Below are positions 34,001 through 45,953 of a DNA stretch of 64,000 nucleotides, in pieces; the first letter of the stretch is position 1; the number at the start of each line of letters is the position of its first letter. The notes below the pieces were generated by a model. That model was not told the DNA's origin. It worked only from the letters and a program-made list of their open reading frames with translations, and searched no databases. Position numbers and translations under genes: made by a program. Location of the stretch: contig JAAVTG010000400.1 in the NCBI GenBank assembly GCA_011947345.1, forward strand, positions 1 through 64,000, read 5' to 3'. The DNA is from Phytophthora quininea. Its lineage: Eukaryota; Oomycota; Peronosporomycetes; Peronosporales; Peronosporaceae.

Positions 34001-34800
34001 TAAACGGTGAGCATGTGAATCCCAATCTAGACGTTCTGGAACTACGACCTGGGCAACCCCTCATCATCCACTTGACTAGTAACCACCACTAGCAACGGCA
34101 CGATCACTTCCACAAACTGATTCTTCCTCGTGTCGAGGAAGCTTCAGTACTGGCGAAGACGCAGAGGCAGAAGCTCGACTGGAGAGAAACTAAATGCTAC
34201 TTTTGGATCACGATGTACTCTCCCGATTGATCGTTCCTCGCTACTCACCCCAAAAGAAGCCCTATGTCCTATGCGTCCTCTAAAATGCATGCAGGAATTG
34301 GACGCACGCTGTCCTTTTTCATTTTTAACACACGAAAAACGCATGCGTCCACCTTCGCAATAGTCAATCACAAGCGTCTACACGGCGCATGGGTCCGATT
34401 GAGAACGGGCCTTAGCCATCGTGCGCACAGCCGCAATTGCAAAGGCCACCCTATCTTTTCCGCACAGTTACAGCAGCTAGTCTTGCTGGTACGGTCCTTC
34501 CAGCCAATCCGAAGCCATAACTTCGAGAAATACAATCTCAGTTGCAACCGGCTGGCTGGGATCTCCGTATTGCTATTCCGCAGCATTCATGTTGTGCCGC
34601 GTTGCTTCATTGTATTTTCTTCATTTTTATGAAGACATATAAAATATGTTGTTGTTTTCCTGACAGGCTAGTACCGGTATAACGACAAAATAAAGCGTTT
34701 CCAGTTCACTCGACGACACTAGCATTGCAGTGCTTTTGGCGAGTTTGTAAATACCATTTGGCGGTACGTATCATAGCATTTATATCAACTGAGAGGCGAA
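31054..34800. other. Repeat-rich region with no intact gene
   Basis: About 3.7 kb in which I found only short frames. A C-rich/CA simple repeat lies at about 32079-32100. A perfect 9-bp stem (GATAGAGCG at 31759-31767, complement at 31777-31785) occurs near 31770. The 68-codon frame at 33794-34000 (-), reading EFKQYYRISYTGFERLLSYVG, faintly resembles the helical start of a PIF/Harbinger transposase. Confidence 0.4.
33794..34000 (-). pseudogene. Possible PIF/Harbinger transposase fragment
   Basis: MLDGEFKQYYRISYTGFERL has the pattern of the region before the DDE core of Harbinger-type transposases (short acidic start, F-x-x-x-FR-I/M-S-x-x-x-F-x-x-L-L). No catalytic residues are present in the surviving fragment, so this is a weak call. 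Confidence 0.3.
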
Positions 34801-34818
34801 AAATAATTCCTGCAGTAG

Positions 34819-36238
34819 TCAAATTCTTGTGACGAGGAAGTTTCGCGGATAGAACTTGTCTGCTTCCACATTGAAGCGCTTTGCTTCAGTAACTTGCAAC
34901 CATCTCCGCCACATCCCTTTGGTCGACCCGCGCTGCTCACCGCTGTTCGTCAGCAGCGGCTTTCGCGCGCCGCGAAAGAGGCGTCCGTCATCTCTTCCAT
35001 GCATGGTAGCTGCCGCATCCCGTCGCCAGCCAGCACTTCTGGGCCGGATGGTGCCGAGGCATCGCTTGCGCGGCTTGAAGCGCGACTTGCGACTTGTCAA
35101 ATGAGCGATAAGATCTGGATTGTCGACGAGCACCCGGCTTTCGCCGATCCTTCTCGTCCGCTTCTCCGGCACAGTTTCGATGCTGTCGTGCCAGCAAATT
35201 GCGCACGCACTCGCCTCGACGCGACGGCGGGCGGGCGGGCGGCAATCACCACTGGGCTGGCGAGTTCTTTTGCCAGCCAGCAAGCTGCAGGGTGTAGTTG
35301 TGCTGCATTCCGCTCACCTTTTGGTCCCTGTGCGTTGGCGCGTGACGCACGTACATGTATGCTGTACTGTAGTATGCCGTTGAACAGGCTCTTGGACCGA
35401 ATACCGAGGCAGACGAGGCGGCACGAGAGCCCGGCGGTTTTCGCAAGTTGCCCACGACTTCAAGATTGCGGCCGTGCCATCTCGTCGGCGGCAATGTGTC
35501 CGCTGACTGAGTGTGAGCCTCCGTCGCGAGGCAGTTGACCGTTGAGAGTGAGAGAGAGAGAGTAGAAGATCTCGACGGGCTGTGTGTTCGCTTGTTCAGT
35601 ATCCGAGAGATATCTTATCCGCATCCGAAGCAGCGCCGCCCGGCCCAAGCTTCTCCCTCGCAGTGGCCATTCCACTGTGGTATTCCGACCGTGGCCATAA
35701 AACTCGCCCGTCAAAATCCCCCAGAAAATCGGCCAAACATCTTGGCGAACGCTGTGTGTTTGACTCTGGAGGACTTGACGCGACACCAAAGGCCTCGACG
35801 CGACCGAATGCAGCGGGCTGCAGGCCAGCGCTCGCCCTGGTTTGGCCCGGACGGTTCCGGCCTGTTGTATGCGAAAGTGGTTGTGCACACTCGGACCGAG
35901 AATTCGTGGTCACCGGTATGTTGGACTTGGTTTCAGTATACCCGCGACCGTTTACCAGGCCGCTTTTTGCGTCAACTTCTTTTTCTATGTACCGCGCAGC
36001 AGGTGCATCGCCCTACTTCAGCTGCTGCGAGCAGTGGCACCCGCGGGCGCGCAGTGGAGAAACGCTCTCATCGCCTCGCGCCGAGAAGCACGTCGCCTTC
36101 AGGCGCTCACAATCCTACAGACAGCGAGCTGCGGCTTGTCTGTCCACAAGTGTCTGTCTGCCAGCAGCCGAGTGTCAACCCCCGACTGGCTCGTTGTTGG
36201 GCGCTTCTCGGCTTCTTCGCGGTACAATTCCCTCCGCC
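34819..36238. other. Formin upstream region, no confidently assigned gene
   Basis: GC-rich again, and probably the formin promoter and 5' UTR, with a (GA)n simple repeat at about 35548-35563. A 154-residue minus-strand frame at 34819-35283 ends KRFNVEADKFYPRNFLVTRI; it is basic and unrecognised, and could be a small gene or chance in GC-rich DNA. Confidence 0.35.
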
Positions 36239-39200
36239 ATGGCGCCCTCCTTCCTCTCGATGCTCATGGGCGCGTCGGACAAGCAGAGTAGCGGCGGCAA
36301 TCGCAACAACGATGGCCTCCCCACGCTCAGCTCCATGGCCCCGCCCCCCACACAGCAACCGGGCAGTTCGGGCTGCCCGTGACAGGCTTCCAGCGGCCCG
36401 TGTTCGGCCAACAGACGGCCGAAGCAGACGCCGACTGGAACGACCAAAAGGTGCAAGACTTCTTCCGACATACGGCGTCCCCAGCGGACGCCTCCAGTGA
36501 CAGCAACCCCACAGACGACGACGTCAAGAACACGCAGAACGACGACGACAAGGCTATCGATGTGAGGGACCTCGTCAAGCAAAACCCCGCCACCAAGAGC
36601 CGAGGCTCGTCGACCACATCGTCCACGAGCTCCGAGGACAACCAGGAGCGCGGCGTGGGGCGGGGGCGACTACAGAGCGCGCTGGAAGAGCTCCTGGCAC
36701 GGCAGCGGAATGACAGCTCTGAGGAGGAACAACCAGACGTAGAACCGGTGGTAGAACGGCCCGCACGGAAGAAACGCTCGCACTTGGACTCGTTCGACAG
36801 CATGATCGACGTCCGACTGGAGGACGACGACGACGGCTACGACTCGGCCTACTCCACACCGGCGCGGTCAAGAAACAACAGCGAGGACTTTTTCGGCGGC
36901 CCCGGCCTGCTGGAGATGCTCTCGCACCGGCATATGCCCGCGGGTGTGGAGCACCACGCCAGTGTAGCAGACATGCTCGCCATGCGGCCGCTGCCCAGTT
37001 CGATGGAGCGAGACAGCGAGTCTATGGACTGGGAAGAAGCCCCAGCAAGAAATTCGGAACAAGAAGAGCAGACCTCCACGAGGGGTCCAGTCACTGAAAT
37101 GGATCGGAGTAATGTGCTGGCCGAAATGCTTGCCAAGCGAGCTGCTCCATCATCAAGCAGCGATAGCTCGGAACCGGCAACGAAGAGCTCGAAGCCGAAT
37201 CCGTTGGAAGCGATGCTGGCGAAGCGAGCTGCCCCTCTGCAGAGAGCAGTGCTCCGAAGAAGGTTAATCCATTGGAGGCGATGTTGGCGAAGCGGGTGGC
37301 CCCGCCGTCCGCTTCGCCAACCCCAGCAAAGTCTGCAGAGGAACCCAGCGGTGGTGCGCACCCACTGGCGGCCATGCTACAGCAGCGACAATTTGCGCAG
37401 CAAGCCCCGGCAGAGACAGACAACTTGAAGGACCAAACGCTTTTGAAGGACCATCCGACGTACTCGAAGTATTTCAAAATGCTCAAGGTGGGTCTTCCGT
37501 CCCCGGTCGTCAAGCACAAGATGCAGAGCGAAAATGTGGACCCGGCCATCTTGGATATGGACCCGAACAAGCCGTTGCCTGAAGTATCGCCCCCGGTCTC
37601 GACCCTGAAGTGGAAGCTGCGTACCAGGCTCAGCTCAAGGAGTACAACGAGAAGCACGGCAAGTACTTGCAAATGGTGAAAGTTGGCCTTCCTCCGGCGG
37701 TTGTGGAGCACAAAATGCGGATGGATGGTGTGGACCCGGAGTGGCTCAATGGTCCGCCAAAGCGGCCTGAACCAAAGGCGGCACCCCTGGAGAACCGACG
37801 GAGGAGGAACGCGCTGCTCACCGGAAAAAGTATCACAAGTACTTCAACATGCTCCGTATGGGTTTACCGCGTGGCGCCGTCGAACACAAGATGAGGATGG
37901 CTGGCGTCGATCCGAAGGAGCTGGACGGTCCCCAGACTGCCGCAGCGACTCCTGCCGAGCAGCCAAAGCCGAAAACGCTGAAGCGCAAAGACTCGATCCG
38001 CAAGAAGCTGCACTGGGAAGGAAAAAAGCACCGTACGCGTCGTGATAGTCTGTGGGGATCGCTGTCTTTTGATGGAGACATTAAAGAGGCTGTGCAGATC
38101 TCCGAGGAGAGTCGCGCGATGATGGAGAAGTTGTTTGTCAAGTCGCTTACGGAGAACAAGAAGCGCAATTCCTCGGTCGAGACGGAAGGTGCCGCTGCTA
38201 AGAAGAAGAAGGCGATGGTTCAGCTCATTGACATGAAGAAGTCGCAGAACATCGCCATCACGTTAGCGCGGATCAAGCTGACCTATCCTGAGTTGAAGCG
38301 CGAGATCTTGGCGATGAGCCCGACGGTTCTCTCTCCTTCGCAAGTGCGGTCGCTCATGGACATGTGGCCCGACCGGAAGGAACAGGAAGCTGTGAGTACC
38401 TTCAAGGGCGACATGGCCACGATTGGTGCTGCTGAGAAGTTTCTCGTGGAGGTGCGCAGTGTGCCTCGCTTCCGCGAGAAACTCGGGTGCCTGGTATTCA
38501 AGCAGGAGTTCCCGTCCCGCGCGCAGGAGCTGCGCAAGTCGCTGAACCTCGTGATTCGCGGCGTGCACCAAGTGTGCTCAAGCGCAGAACTGCGGCAACT
38601 ATTTATTTATATTTTGCAGATCGGCAATCTGCTCAACTTCGGCGACACCGAAGGAACGACCGATAACGGCGTGGATGCCTTCTCCTTGGGCTCGCTGGTC
38701 AAGTTCTCGCAGACCAAGGCTTTCGTGGGCGGCATCACCTTTTTGCAGTACGTTGTGCAGTCCATCGAGCGCGACGTGCCTCACCTCGCGCACTTCTACA
38801 AGGACATCGACCTCATCGCCAAATGTAGCAAGGTGGCGTTCAGCTCGCTCGCGTCGGAGAAGAACGCGCTGGAGGCTGGCTTGAGAAGCTTCGCCGCGAG
38901 GCGGAGGTCACCATGGACGACACTCCGGCCTCAAGCGATGCCGAGGAGGCCGCCATGATGGAGTACACGAGCACTCTGAAAAAGTTTTGCAAAGAAGTAG
39001 AGGGCGAGTTGTCTGCGCTACAGGAGCTGATGGACGACCTGATCTCGGCCAAGGAGCATTTCCTCGAGTACTTCGAGGAGGAGGACACGGAGGACGAGCT
39101 GGACGTGTTGCTGTCGCACATTGCCAACTTCACGAGCGAGTACCGTCGTGAGCACAACAAGTACCTGGCCAACATGAAGAAGGACATGATGGGTCTGTAC

Positions 39201-39503
39201 TCCAAGTTCTCGCCCGAAAAGAACCCCGTCAAGCCCGCGGAGCCCAAGCAGGAGCCCAAGGCGCCGCATGGAAAGATGCACCACAGCGCCAAGCACCCGC
39301 ACGGCCAACACCACAGCCGGAACGCCGCCCACCCTCATCGGACGTCGTTGCCTCCGCAGATCGACCGCCCGCAGCCGTTGCGTCAGATGCACCACGCTCG
39401 AGTGCTCCACCTCGAGGTCCCGCAAGACGACGACATGGACGACGTCTCGTCGACAGCGTCCATGTCTCCCAAGACCAGCGCAGTTTTGTCCGGCCCGTTG
39501 TAA
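36239..39503 (+). CDS. Formin (FH2 domain) with WASHC3/CCDC53-like repeats and no FH1
   Basis: Actin nucleator/elongator, about 1089 residues after five single-base repairs. Start MAPSFLSMLMGASDKQ at 36239. Residues 40-290 are acidic, Ser-rich and probably disordered. Six short x-L-x-x-ML-x-x-R motifs follow (LLEMLSHR, VADMLAMR, LAEMLAKRAAP, LEAMLAKRAAP, LEAMLAKRVAP, LAAMLQQR). Three repeats resembling the WASHC3/CCDC53 signature come next: KYFKMLKVGLPSPVVKHKM near 37470, KYLQMVKVGLPPAVVEHKM near 37665, KYFNMLRMGLPRGAVEHKM near 37840. The FH2 domain covers about 37980-39230 (KLHWEGK, ITLARIKL, FIYILQIGNLLNFGDTEG, FVGGITFLQYVV). The tail is His/Pro-rich. No polyproline FH1 is visible. Frame breaks near 36370, 37250, 37590, 37790 and 38895, each one base lost in a homopolymer. 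Confidence 0.9.
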
Positions 39504-40075
39504 GTTATCGCCGCTCTTCCAGCGAGCACTGTCCGTAATGTCCACTGTAATTATCAACCCCAAAAGCTATGAAGTTGCAATCGCAGCGGCTGTTGTGTGT
39601 TCATGAGCTCTATTCCAACGCATGTTGTCGTGGTCGCCCTACGGGAAGGACACTCCACTGCAAAGCGCTTCTTTGCTTCTTTGTGGCGTTGTGGATCGGC
39701 AGCTTTGATGACGTCCAGAAGCAGGAACGACCATCGTCACCGTCATCCTGGCAAAGAAGCAAATGATCCAAGAAACCAAAGAAGACGTTGAAATTCATTG
39801 CGCTCGATTCACCGTTAAATACTGGACATGGTTCACGTAGACTACGACACTAGACGACACTGATGAATACCAGCTAGACACACTTACGACATATACACTC
39901 GAGCGATACACGAGCTTGGGTTGTCCGGGCTTTGGTGGCTCGGCTCCTTGGTCCTTTTCCTTCCCCTCCTCATCTTCCGTTGAATGAGGGAACACGATAA
40001 ATGACGACTTGGGCCTTGGACAGCAGAGAGGAGAAGTGGAGTGGCAGCCGAGCAGGAATACAACTTCCATCGACT
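39504..40075. other. Convergent 3' flank between formin and Cys/His-repeat gene
   Basis: A 572-bp spacer between two converging genes, expected to hold both 3' UTRs. The short frames here have no family resemblance. Confidence 0.5.
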
Positions 40076-41493
40076 TTAGACGGTCAGCGCCTCAGGCTTG
40101 GCACCCGCGTTGGCCATCTCGTTCTGCTTGTCCTCGCGGATGTGCATGGTGCACATGCCCTGGTTGCGAGACAGCTTCTTGCAGCCCTCGACCTTGCAGA
40201 GGCGGCCACGTCGGTGCACCTCGCAGAAACCTCCGCCACGGTCGGTGCGCACGCAGCCCTCAATCTTGCAGTTGCGGAAACCTCCGTGAGTGGCACAGAA
40301 GTTGCCGCGCTGGGCTCCCTTGGGGCAGCCAGCGGCCTGGCAGCGCTTGCCGCCTCCGTGGGCACGGCACAGACCGCCGCCTTGGCTGGATTTGTTGCAG
40401 TTGGGGAACTTGCAGCGCGCGCCGCCGCCGTGGGCCTTGCACAGACCGTGCGACTGCGCCGCCTTGGCGCAGCCCTCCTCCTTGCACTTCTTGCCGCCGC
40501 CGTGGCCGATGCAGAAGTCTCCGTTCTGGCTCGACTTCTTGCAGCCTTCGATGCTGCACTTGCGGCCACCGCCGTGGGTCTTGCAGAAGCCCTTGGAGCG
40601 CACGCGGCGCTCGCAGCCGGCCACCTTGCACGTGGCCATGCTCTTGGGGAGCGCGTGGTCGGCTTGACGTGAGCAGTCACAGACGCCTGGGCAAACTGGT
40701 CCAGCTCGGATGAACGGAAGAGCATCTCCTGCTCGATCTCAGGCAGCAGGCGGTCGAGCGAGTCGAAGGCCGACTCGATCTGCTGGATGTCCTGAGGCAT
40801 CCCCGGTAGTGCGGTCTTTGCGCCGGAAGAGTTGTTGGCGAAGACGGCGTAGGCGAGCGGGTCCAGGTCGTCCATGGCGAGCTTGCTGTTGTGGTCGCCC
40901 GACGTGAAGGCGATGGGCTCGACGTTCATTGCCGACGAGGCCGAGACGGGCTCTTGCTTGACCACGCGCGGGGTGGACACTGGATAGTGCAGCGGCTGCT
41001 GCTGACCCATGCTGATCTCGAGGAGGTGCTGCATTTCGTTCACGCGCACCTGGCGGGGCGGCATCGGCATGCTCATGGCCGGCTGGAACTGCTGCTGCTG
41101 CATGACTGTGACGTATCCGTGGCTGTGATGCCGAGACAAGGTCGGCGGCACGCCCATGGCGAACGACGTCTGCGGCTGCTGAGCGAACTGCGGGGTGTGC
41201 ACCTGGCGGGGCATAACCACTGGCATGGACGTGTGACGGGTGAGCACGGCCGGCGGGCACGCGAAGGCGTACTGCTGCGGGGCCGCCGCGTACTGCGGCC
41301 GCGACGCGGCCGTCCAGGCGTCGACGTCGCAGCCCATCATGCCCATGTCGCCGAGCAGCATGTCCGAGTACTGGGTCTGCTGCTGCGGCTGGTTCATCTG
41401 AAGGGGCTGCAGTGACCGCACCGTCTTGCTGCTGTTGCTGCTGCCGGTCCGTTGCTGACTGGCGTCGGCTTCCGGGACGCTCTCGATGGACAT
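40076..41493 (-). CDS. WRKY19-like Cys/His-repeat protein with Gln/Met-rich N terminus
   Basis: A 472-residue probable nuclear regulator. The ATG at 41493 gives MSIESVPEADASQQ; the N-terminal 280 residues are Gln-, Met- and Pro-rich with short low-complexity runs, as in transcription factors. The C-terminal 190 residues hold seven tandem C-x4-C-x9/10-C-x2-H modules (for example CKVAGCERRVRSKGFCKTH, CSIEGCKKSSQNGDFCIGH), most followed by GGG. This is the repeat called WRKY transcription factor 19-like in plant, moss and oomycete annotation; no WRKYGQK domain is present. One C is missing near 40650 (RSP-KSMATCK), separating the two halves in the literal reading. The DNA upstream to 41598 is open, but lacks an ATG in frame. 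Confidence 0.82.
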
Positions 41494-44469
41494 CACCTCG
41501 CAGATACTTTCGCGCGGCGTGTTGTGCGGTAGCGGCGCAATTTTACACTGAACGCTCGCCGAGTCTCGGGGGCTGGGACAAAGCTGGCTTCGCTCCAAGT
41601 CGTGGGGACTGCTGCTGCACCGCTTGAAGGGGAAGACCAGGATCTGGAGATCGCACTCTCGGATGGGACTTCCGCTCCTCGGGATGTGAAGCGGGCGCGG
41701 GCAGATTCGAGGCGAGGCTCTTCGAAATCGAAGCGTGTGCTCGTGGCCTCGTCAAGCGAGAGACGGCGGATAGGCGCGGGGATTGGGGGCAGGAGGAAGC
41801 TTTCAAGTCGAGTCGCCTTGGGGACCGGAGACTGAGAGCTTTCCGACGCAAAATGAAGAGTGAGAACGCGCGGGCAACGCGGCGGGGGGTTTGCTTGAGG
41901 TCTCCCAGCCGCCGGCAGCAGACCTCAGCATGGCGTATGGCATCTGCCGACGGTTGCGGGGTCGTGACAGCGTGGTCCGACTTCCTGTGGCCGAACTGAC
42001 TAGCGGCGAGGTAGTCAGCAGCATACAAACGGCAGCATATCGCCCGACTCGCTGGCCAGGGGAATCCTTTCGCCAGATGGAACCGCCAGCTGGTGGAAGC
42101 GCTCCCAGACAGCTGAGTGGAAGCTCCACCCATGCATTTCGGCATTGCAAATGCCTCGGCTTGAATGGGGGTCGCCGCCAGCGCCGACCCGACAATCACG
42201 CTCGCGGCGAAAGGCCACATCGATCCCAGCAGCGTGCTGCTGCTGCTGCTGTATGATACTCGGCGTCCTGGACAACAGGTATCCACCATTTGCACGTACA
42301 GTATGTGTGTCAGAGCTCGGCAAAGCCTCGAGGATCGGCGTGCTGCATTGCACTCCACTGCGCTGGTCAACGCGGGGTCCAGCACTTGCAGACGAGTTTG
42401 CGTTCCGACCGGCCAGCGGCGGCGGCAGCCTGGACATGCACTCGATGGCGACTGCATTTACCCACCAAAAAACCTCGACTTTATTTCTTTCTCGCAGTCG
42501 CAGTCGTCACGCTCGACTCGAGCGCAGCAATGCCTGGTGGTCACCACGATGGCGCACGGTCACAGAATACCATAACTCAGCCGACGACGGCCGCAACCTC
42601 CTCTTGCCCAGCTCGAACATCGCTCCTTGGATCGCGGCGGTCGTGCCGTCGTCGCGCTGCTCGCAGCGACTATCAAAGCTCCGCAAGATAGAGAACGCTA
42701 CGTGAGTCTTGAAGAGGGCGTCCTTCTACCGTGTGTCGCGGGCATTACAGCGCAATTGGCACAGCCTCGAGATCGCTCGCTTCGGGTAAGCGCGATTTGC
42801 CTGGGCGTGTTGATGGCAAGCATCGCGTCCTGCCATCAACAGCAGCGAATTTGGTCATGAGACGTTGGCGTTGTCACGAACATTTGCTTTGTTGGAGGAA
42901 AAGTGTTCCCAGCTCGCACCCGCCCGCCTGGACTGGCGTGGGTGACCGGATCCAGCTCCAAACGGACGCAAACGTCAACGACCCCACGCCCCGTGCACAG
43001 CTTGCTGTGCGTGTATCTCGCGGAGAAACTTGAGCATCAAACAAAGCAAACTTTCGCTCTCGCAGTCGCTACGTTACACACGAAAATGCTGGAAAAGAGC
43101 GCAGGTTTGTCAGGGGACTTGCACAAATCGACTCGGCAGGAAAACCACGGCAAGCAAGCGAGCGAGCGAGCATTCCCTGTACCCAGTGCACTGCAACCGA
43201 TCTGGTCTTCCGACCTTCCGCTGCCACCGAGACGGATACCTCATACATGTATCGCAGCGCTTCGTCGAATACAGCCTGGTGGACTGTACCCGCGCTTGGT
43301 ATATGAGCCCCCTCTGGTCGAGCGCGTCGATGTCGATCGGATCGAGCAAGCGAAAGCCCCTGTGTTTCACGTCATCCCCGCGATTCGCGATGCAACGACG
43401 GCCGCGGCGCTCGAACATCAACGTGCTCGCCGATTTGTTGATCCTCGGCATCAGTCCGTGGGATCCCCGGCGTGGCGCGCGCCGCCTGCTGTTTGTCAGG
43501 GCGCTCATCGGACCCCGTGCGCTTCAAACACTTGCCGGCGCACAACCAACCGCTTCAGATCGCTGACAGCGCGAGCTCCGCGGTAACAATCCTCTGGTGA
43601 TGTCGCTGCTTCGCGACTTTCCACTGCGCGAAGGGAAGCGCAGGTTGAGATTCTTCTGCCGGGGCTTCGCCTTCACCAACGCGCCTCTGCAGAGCAAACG
43701 CTTTCCTCCGATCAATATAGCGCGGCCCCGCTCAGGAAGGAGGTGTTCGTAATCGACGATGGTCGCCGCAAACACATTCCTCCACGGGATTTCGGCGTGA
43801 ACACAGTTGACACCGCTTGGCTAGTCAAACGAAGTCCAAGTCCGCCATGGCACTGCAACTTGAAAGTCGCCGCTAATAACCCGCTTGATCACGACGAGGT
43901 GTACTGCGCCTGACCGTGGCTCGCAGTGGTCGACGCGCTCTTGGTGAAGCTGCTGCAAGAGATCTCTCGGTCGGGATCCCTACCTTGCCTCAAGTCTGCT
44001 CGGGTTCGCTGTGAAACTCCGCGCGCGCCGTTCCCAGCTGCGGACGAAAGTGAACCCGAGCTCGCTTCGGTCGGTGGTCATCATGGAGAAGCGCTCCACC
44101 GAGAGCCGGCAGCGCCATCGTGCATTCGCGCTGGTGTCGGCGGATGCGCTGACGAGCATCCAACCGATGGTCACGTGCGACTGCCTTGCAAATGTCCATT
44201 TTGATCCCAATCTAGGATCGGTTGGCCAGCAACACGCCATCATCGGCCCTCAAGCCTCGACTGATCATTCGGCTTTTTGTCAGTGTAGGAGAGAAGCGTA
44301 TTGTACATGAAGACAATGTGGGAGCCGATGATGAGCAAAAACTTTGTCCAATTACTGCATGAGTGGCGGGGTTCCGACCGCCGTCACAATGCGTCCAACG
44401 AACCTCTTGAGGCCCCACCGCAATGCGTCACAAGTCGTAGCTGCTGCGTATAAATAACGGATACTGCCG
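41494..44469. other. Long GC-rich intergenic region, no confidently assigned gene
   Basis: Nearly 3 kb. Overlapping open frames on both strands (for example 43030-43566 plus, 43110-43508 minus, 43524-43775 minus) reflect high GC and lack recognisable motifs. The minus frame at 43980-44243 and the plus frame starting with ATG at 44083 (MEKRSTESRQRH) have gene-like composition and may be fragments of a frameshifted gene, which I cannot resolve. Confidence 0.35.
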
Positions 44470-45919
44470 ATGAGTTCGCCGCGAAGCTGCCGCCGACCGA
44501 CGCTCGGGCCACAGCTCCTGCTGAAGAAAAACACCTTCCAGGGGCTGGTTGTGCCCGTGGTGCCGTCTCACGAGCCGCCAGATATCGCGGCGATCGCATC
44601 CGACGCCCTCGCCAAGCAGCCGCGCTGGCGGAAGTTCCAGGCCTTCCCTCGAGCTTCTCGTGTCCGCGTCCTTACCACCAACGGCAGCAACGCGAGCGCG
44701 AGCGAGGCGAAACTCGTAGAGGAGAGCGAGGACAACTCGCTGATTGGTGTCGGAGAGCGCTTGCTGTATCTGCTGCAGCGTTGGCAGGTGACGAACGTGG
44801 TGGTGGTGGTCGCACACCGGGATGACAGTCTTAGTGCTCGACTGCTGGGCGGTGTAGAGCTCTACAAACTCGCCACCGAAGCAGCCAAGCTGGCGCTGGA
44901 GCAGCACTACCTCGACTCGGTCGCCGAGGCCAATAAGATCGCAGCTGAAGTTGCACTGGAACAGCAGGAGAAACTGCACCAGGTGGTCCCCGCAAAGTGC
45001 GTCATGTCAAGTGAGACTGTGCCGACCTGGCCCAAGCACCACCAACCGACAAGTGACGGAGGAGGACGCAAGGGCGTCAAGCAAGGAAGGATCAACCACT
45101 TCCGCTACCGAGCAGCCGACAGGGACAAGGACAAGAACCAAGAAGTCGAGTCGGTCGAGAGAGTTTCGATCGAAACCATCGCCAAGTCTACCAGTGGGGA
45201 GGTCTGGAGTGGCTCGGCATCTCACGGGAAGAATGGCGCAAATTGCGCGGCATTCGAGTGCCGGTGAAGGAGCTGCACTATCTCTTCATGTGTCTCGTGG
45301 TGCTCTTGGAGCCTCCCATCGAGCAGCGCGATGGACGCAAGACGAAGCCAACTCCGAAACAGCAAGAGCAATTCGTTCCATCCGATTTTTCGTGGGCTCA
45401 CTGTCGCCAAGTGCTGCACAAGTCATCGGAGTGGAGTCATCGGCTGCGTATCGTGCGCGGGAGCACTCTAGCGCCGTCCCAGGCTGCAGCTTTGCGGGCC
45501 ATTTTGAGGAGCCAACTTTCACTGAAAGCGCCTTCGTTCGTATCGCCGGTGGGGCAGGAACCAAAATCTTCGCGTGGCTGCAGAAACTGTTGGACGAATA
45601 CGACGAGAAGGATCTCGGCATGCTACGCATCGACATGCCTTCGGAGGCTGCATTGCAGCCGCCAACATCTCTAATATCGGCACATGAAGACGATGAAAAA
45701 TTTCAACAACAAGAAGACCAAAAGCTGAGAAACACGACCAAACTGCTGAACAAGGATCCCCTGAACTACGAGCGCTTCGGAGCGTCAGCAAAGGCCCCAA
45801 GTCTCCTGCTCGAAAGCAGCTCAAAATCGTGGATCCCGGTCGCCTTTTTGGTCGCCACCATGCAACGCAATAGACTGCGCTTACTATCAAATGTTTCGTG
45901 TTATTCTGGTGGTTACTAG
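44470..45919 (+). CDS. Unrecognised helical protein, possibly oomycete-specific (two frameshifts)
   Basis: Starts MSSPRSCRRPTLGPQLLLKK at 44470. Repairing frame changes near 45185 (before VYQWGGLEWLGIS) and near 45495 (before PTFTESAFVRIAGG) gives about 480 residues. Features: a Leu/Val-rich segment LLYLLQRWQVTNVVVVVAH, Ala/Glu-rich helices (ATEAAKLALEQHY, AEVALEQQEKLHQ), then KELHYLFMCLVVLLEPPIEQ and a FSWAHCRQVLHKS stretch, which loosely recalls the helical region flanking the stalk of dynein heavy chains, and a C-terminal LDEYDEKDLGMLRID. I do not assign a function. It ends 34 bp from the convergent LMBR1-like gene. Confidence 0.5.
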
Positions 45920-45953
45920 GCAGACATTGACGGCCTGCATTGCTGTAGAATCC

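Noticed and set aside
42145..43586. Overlapping plus-strand frames in the GC-rich spacer
   Set aside because: Several frames are open together, as expected from high GC; none shows motifs or a consistent start.
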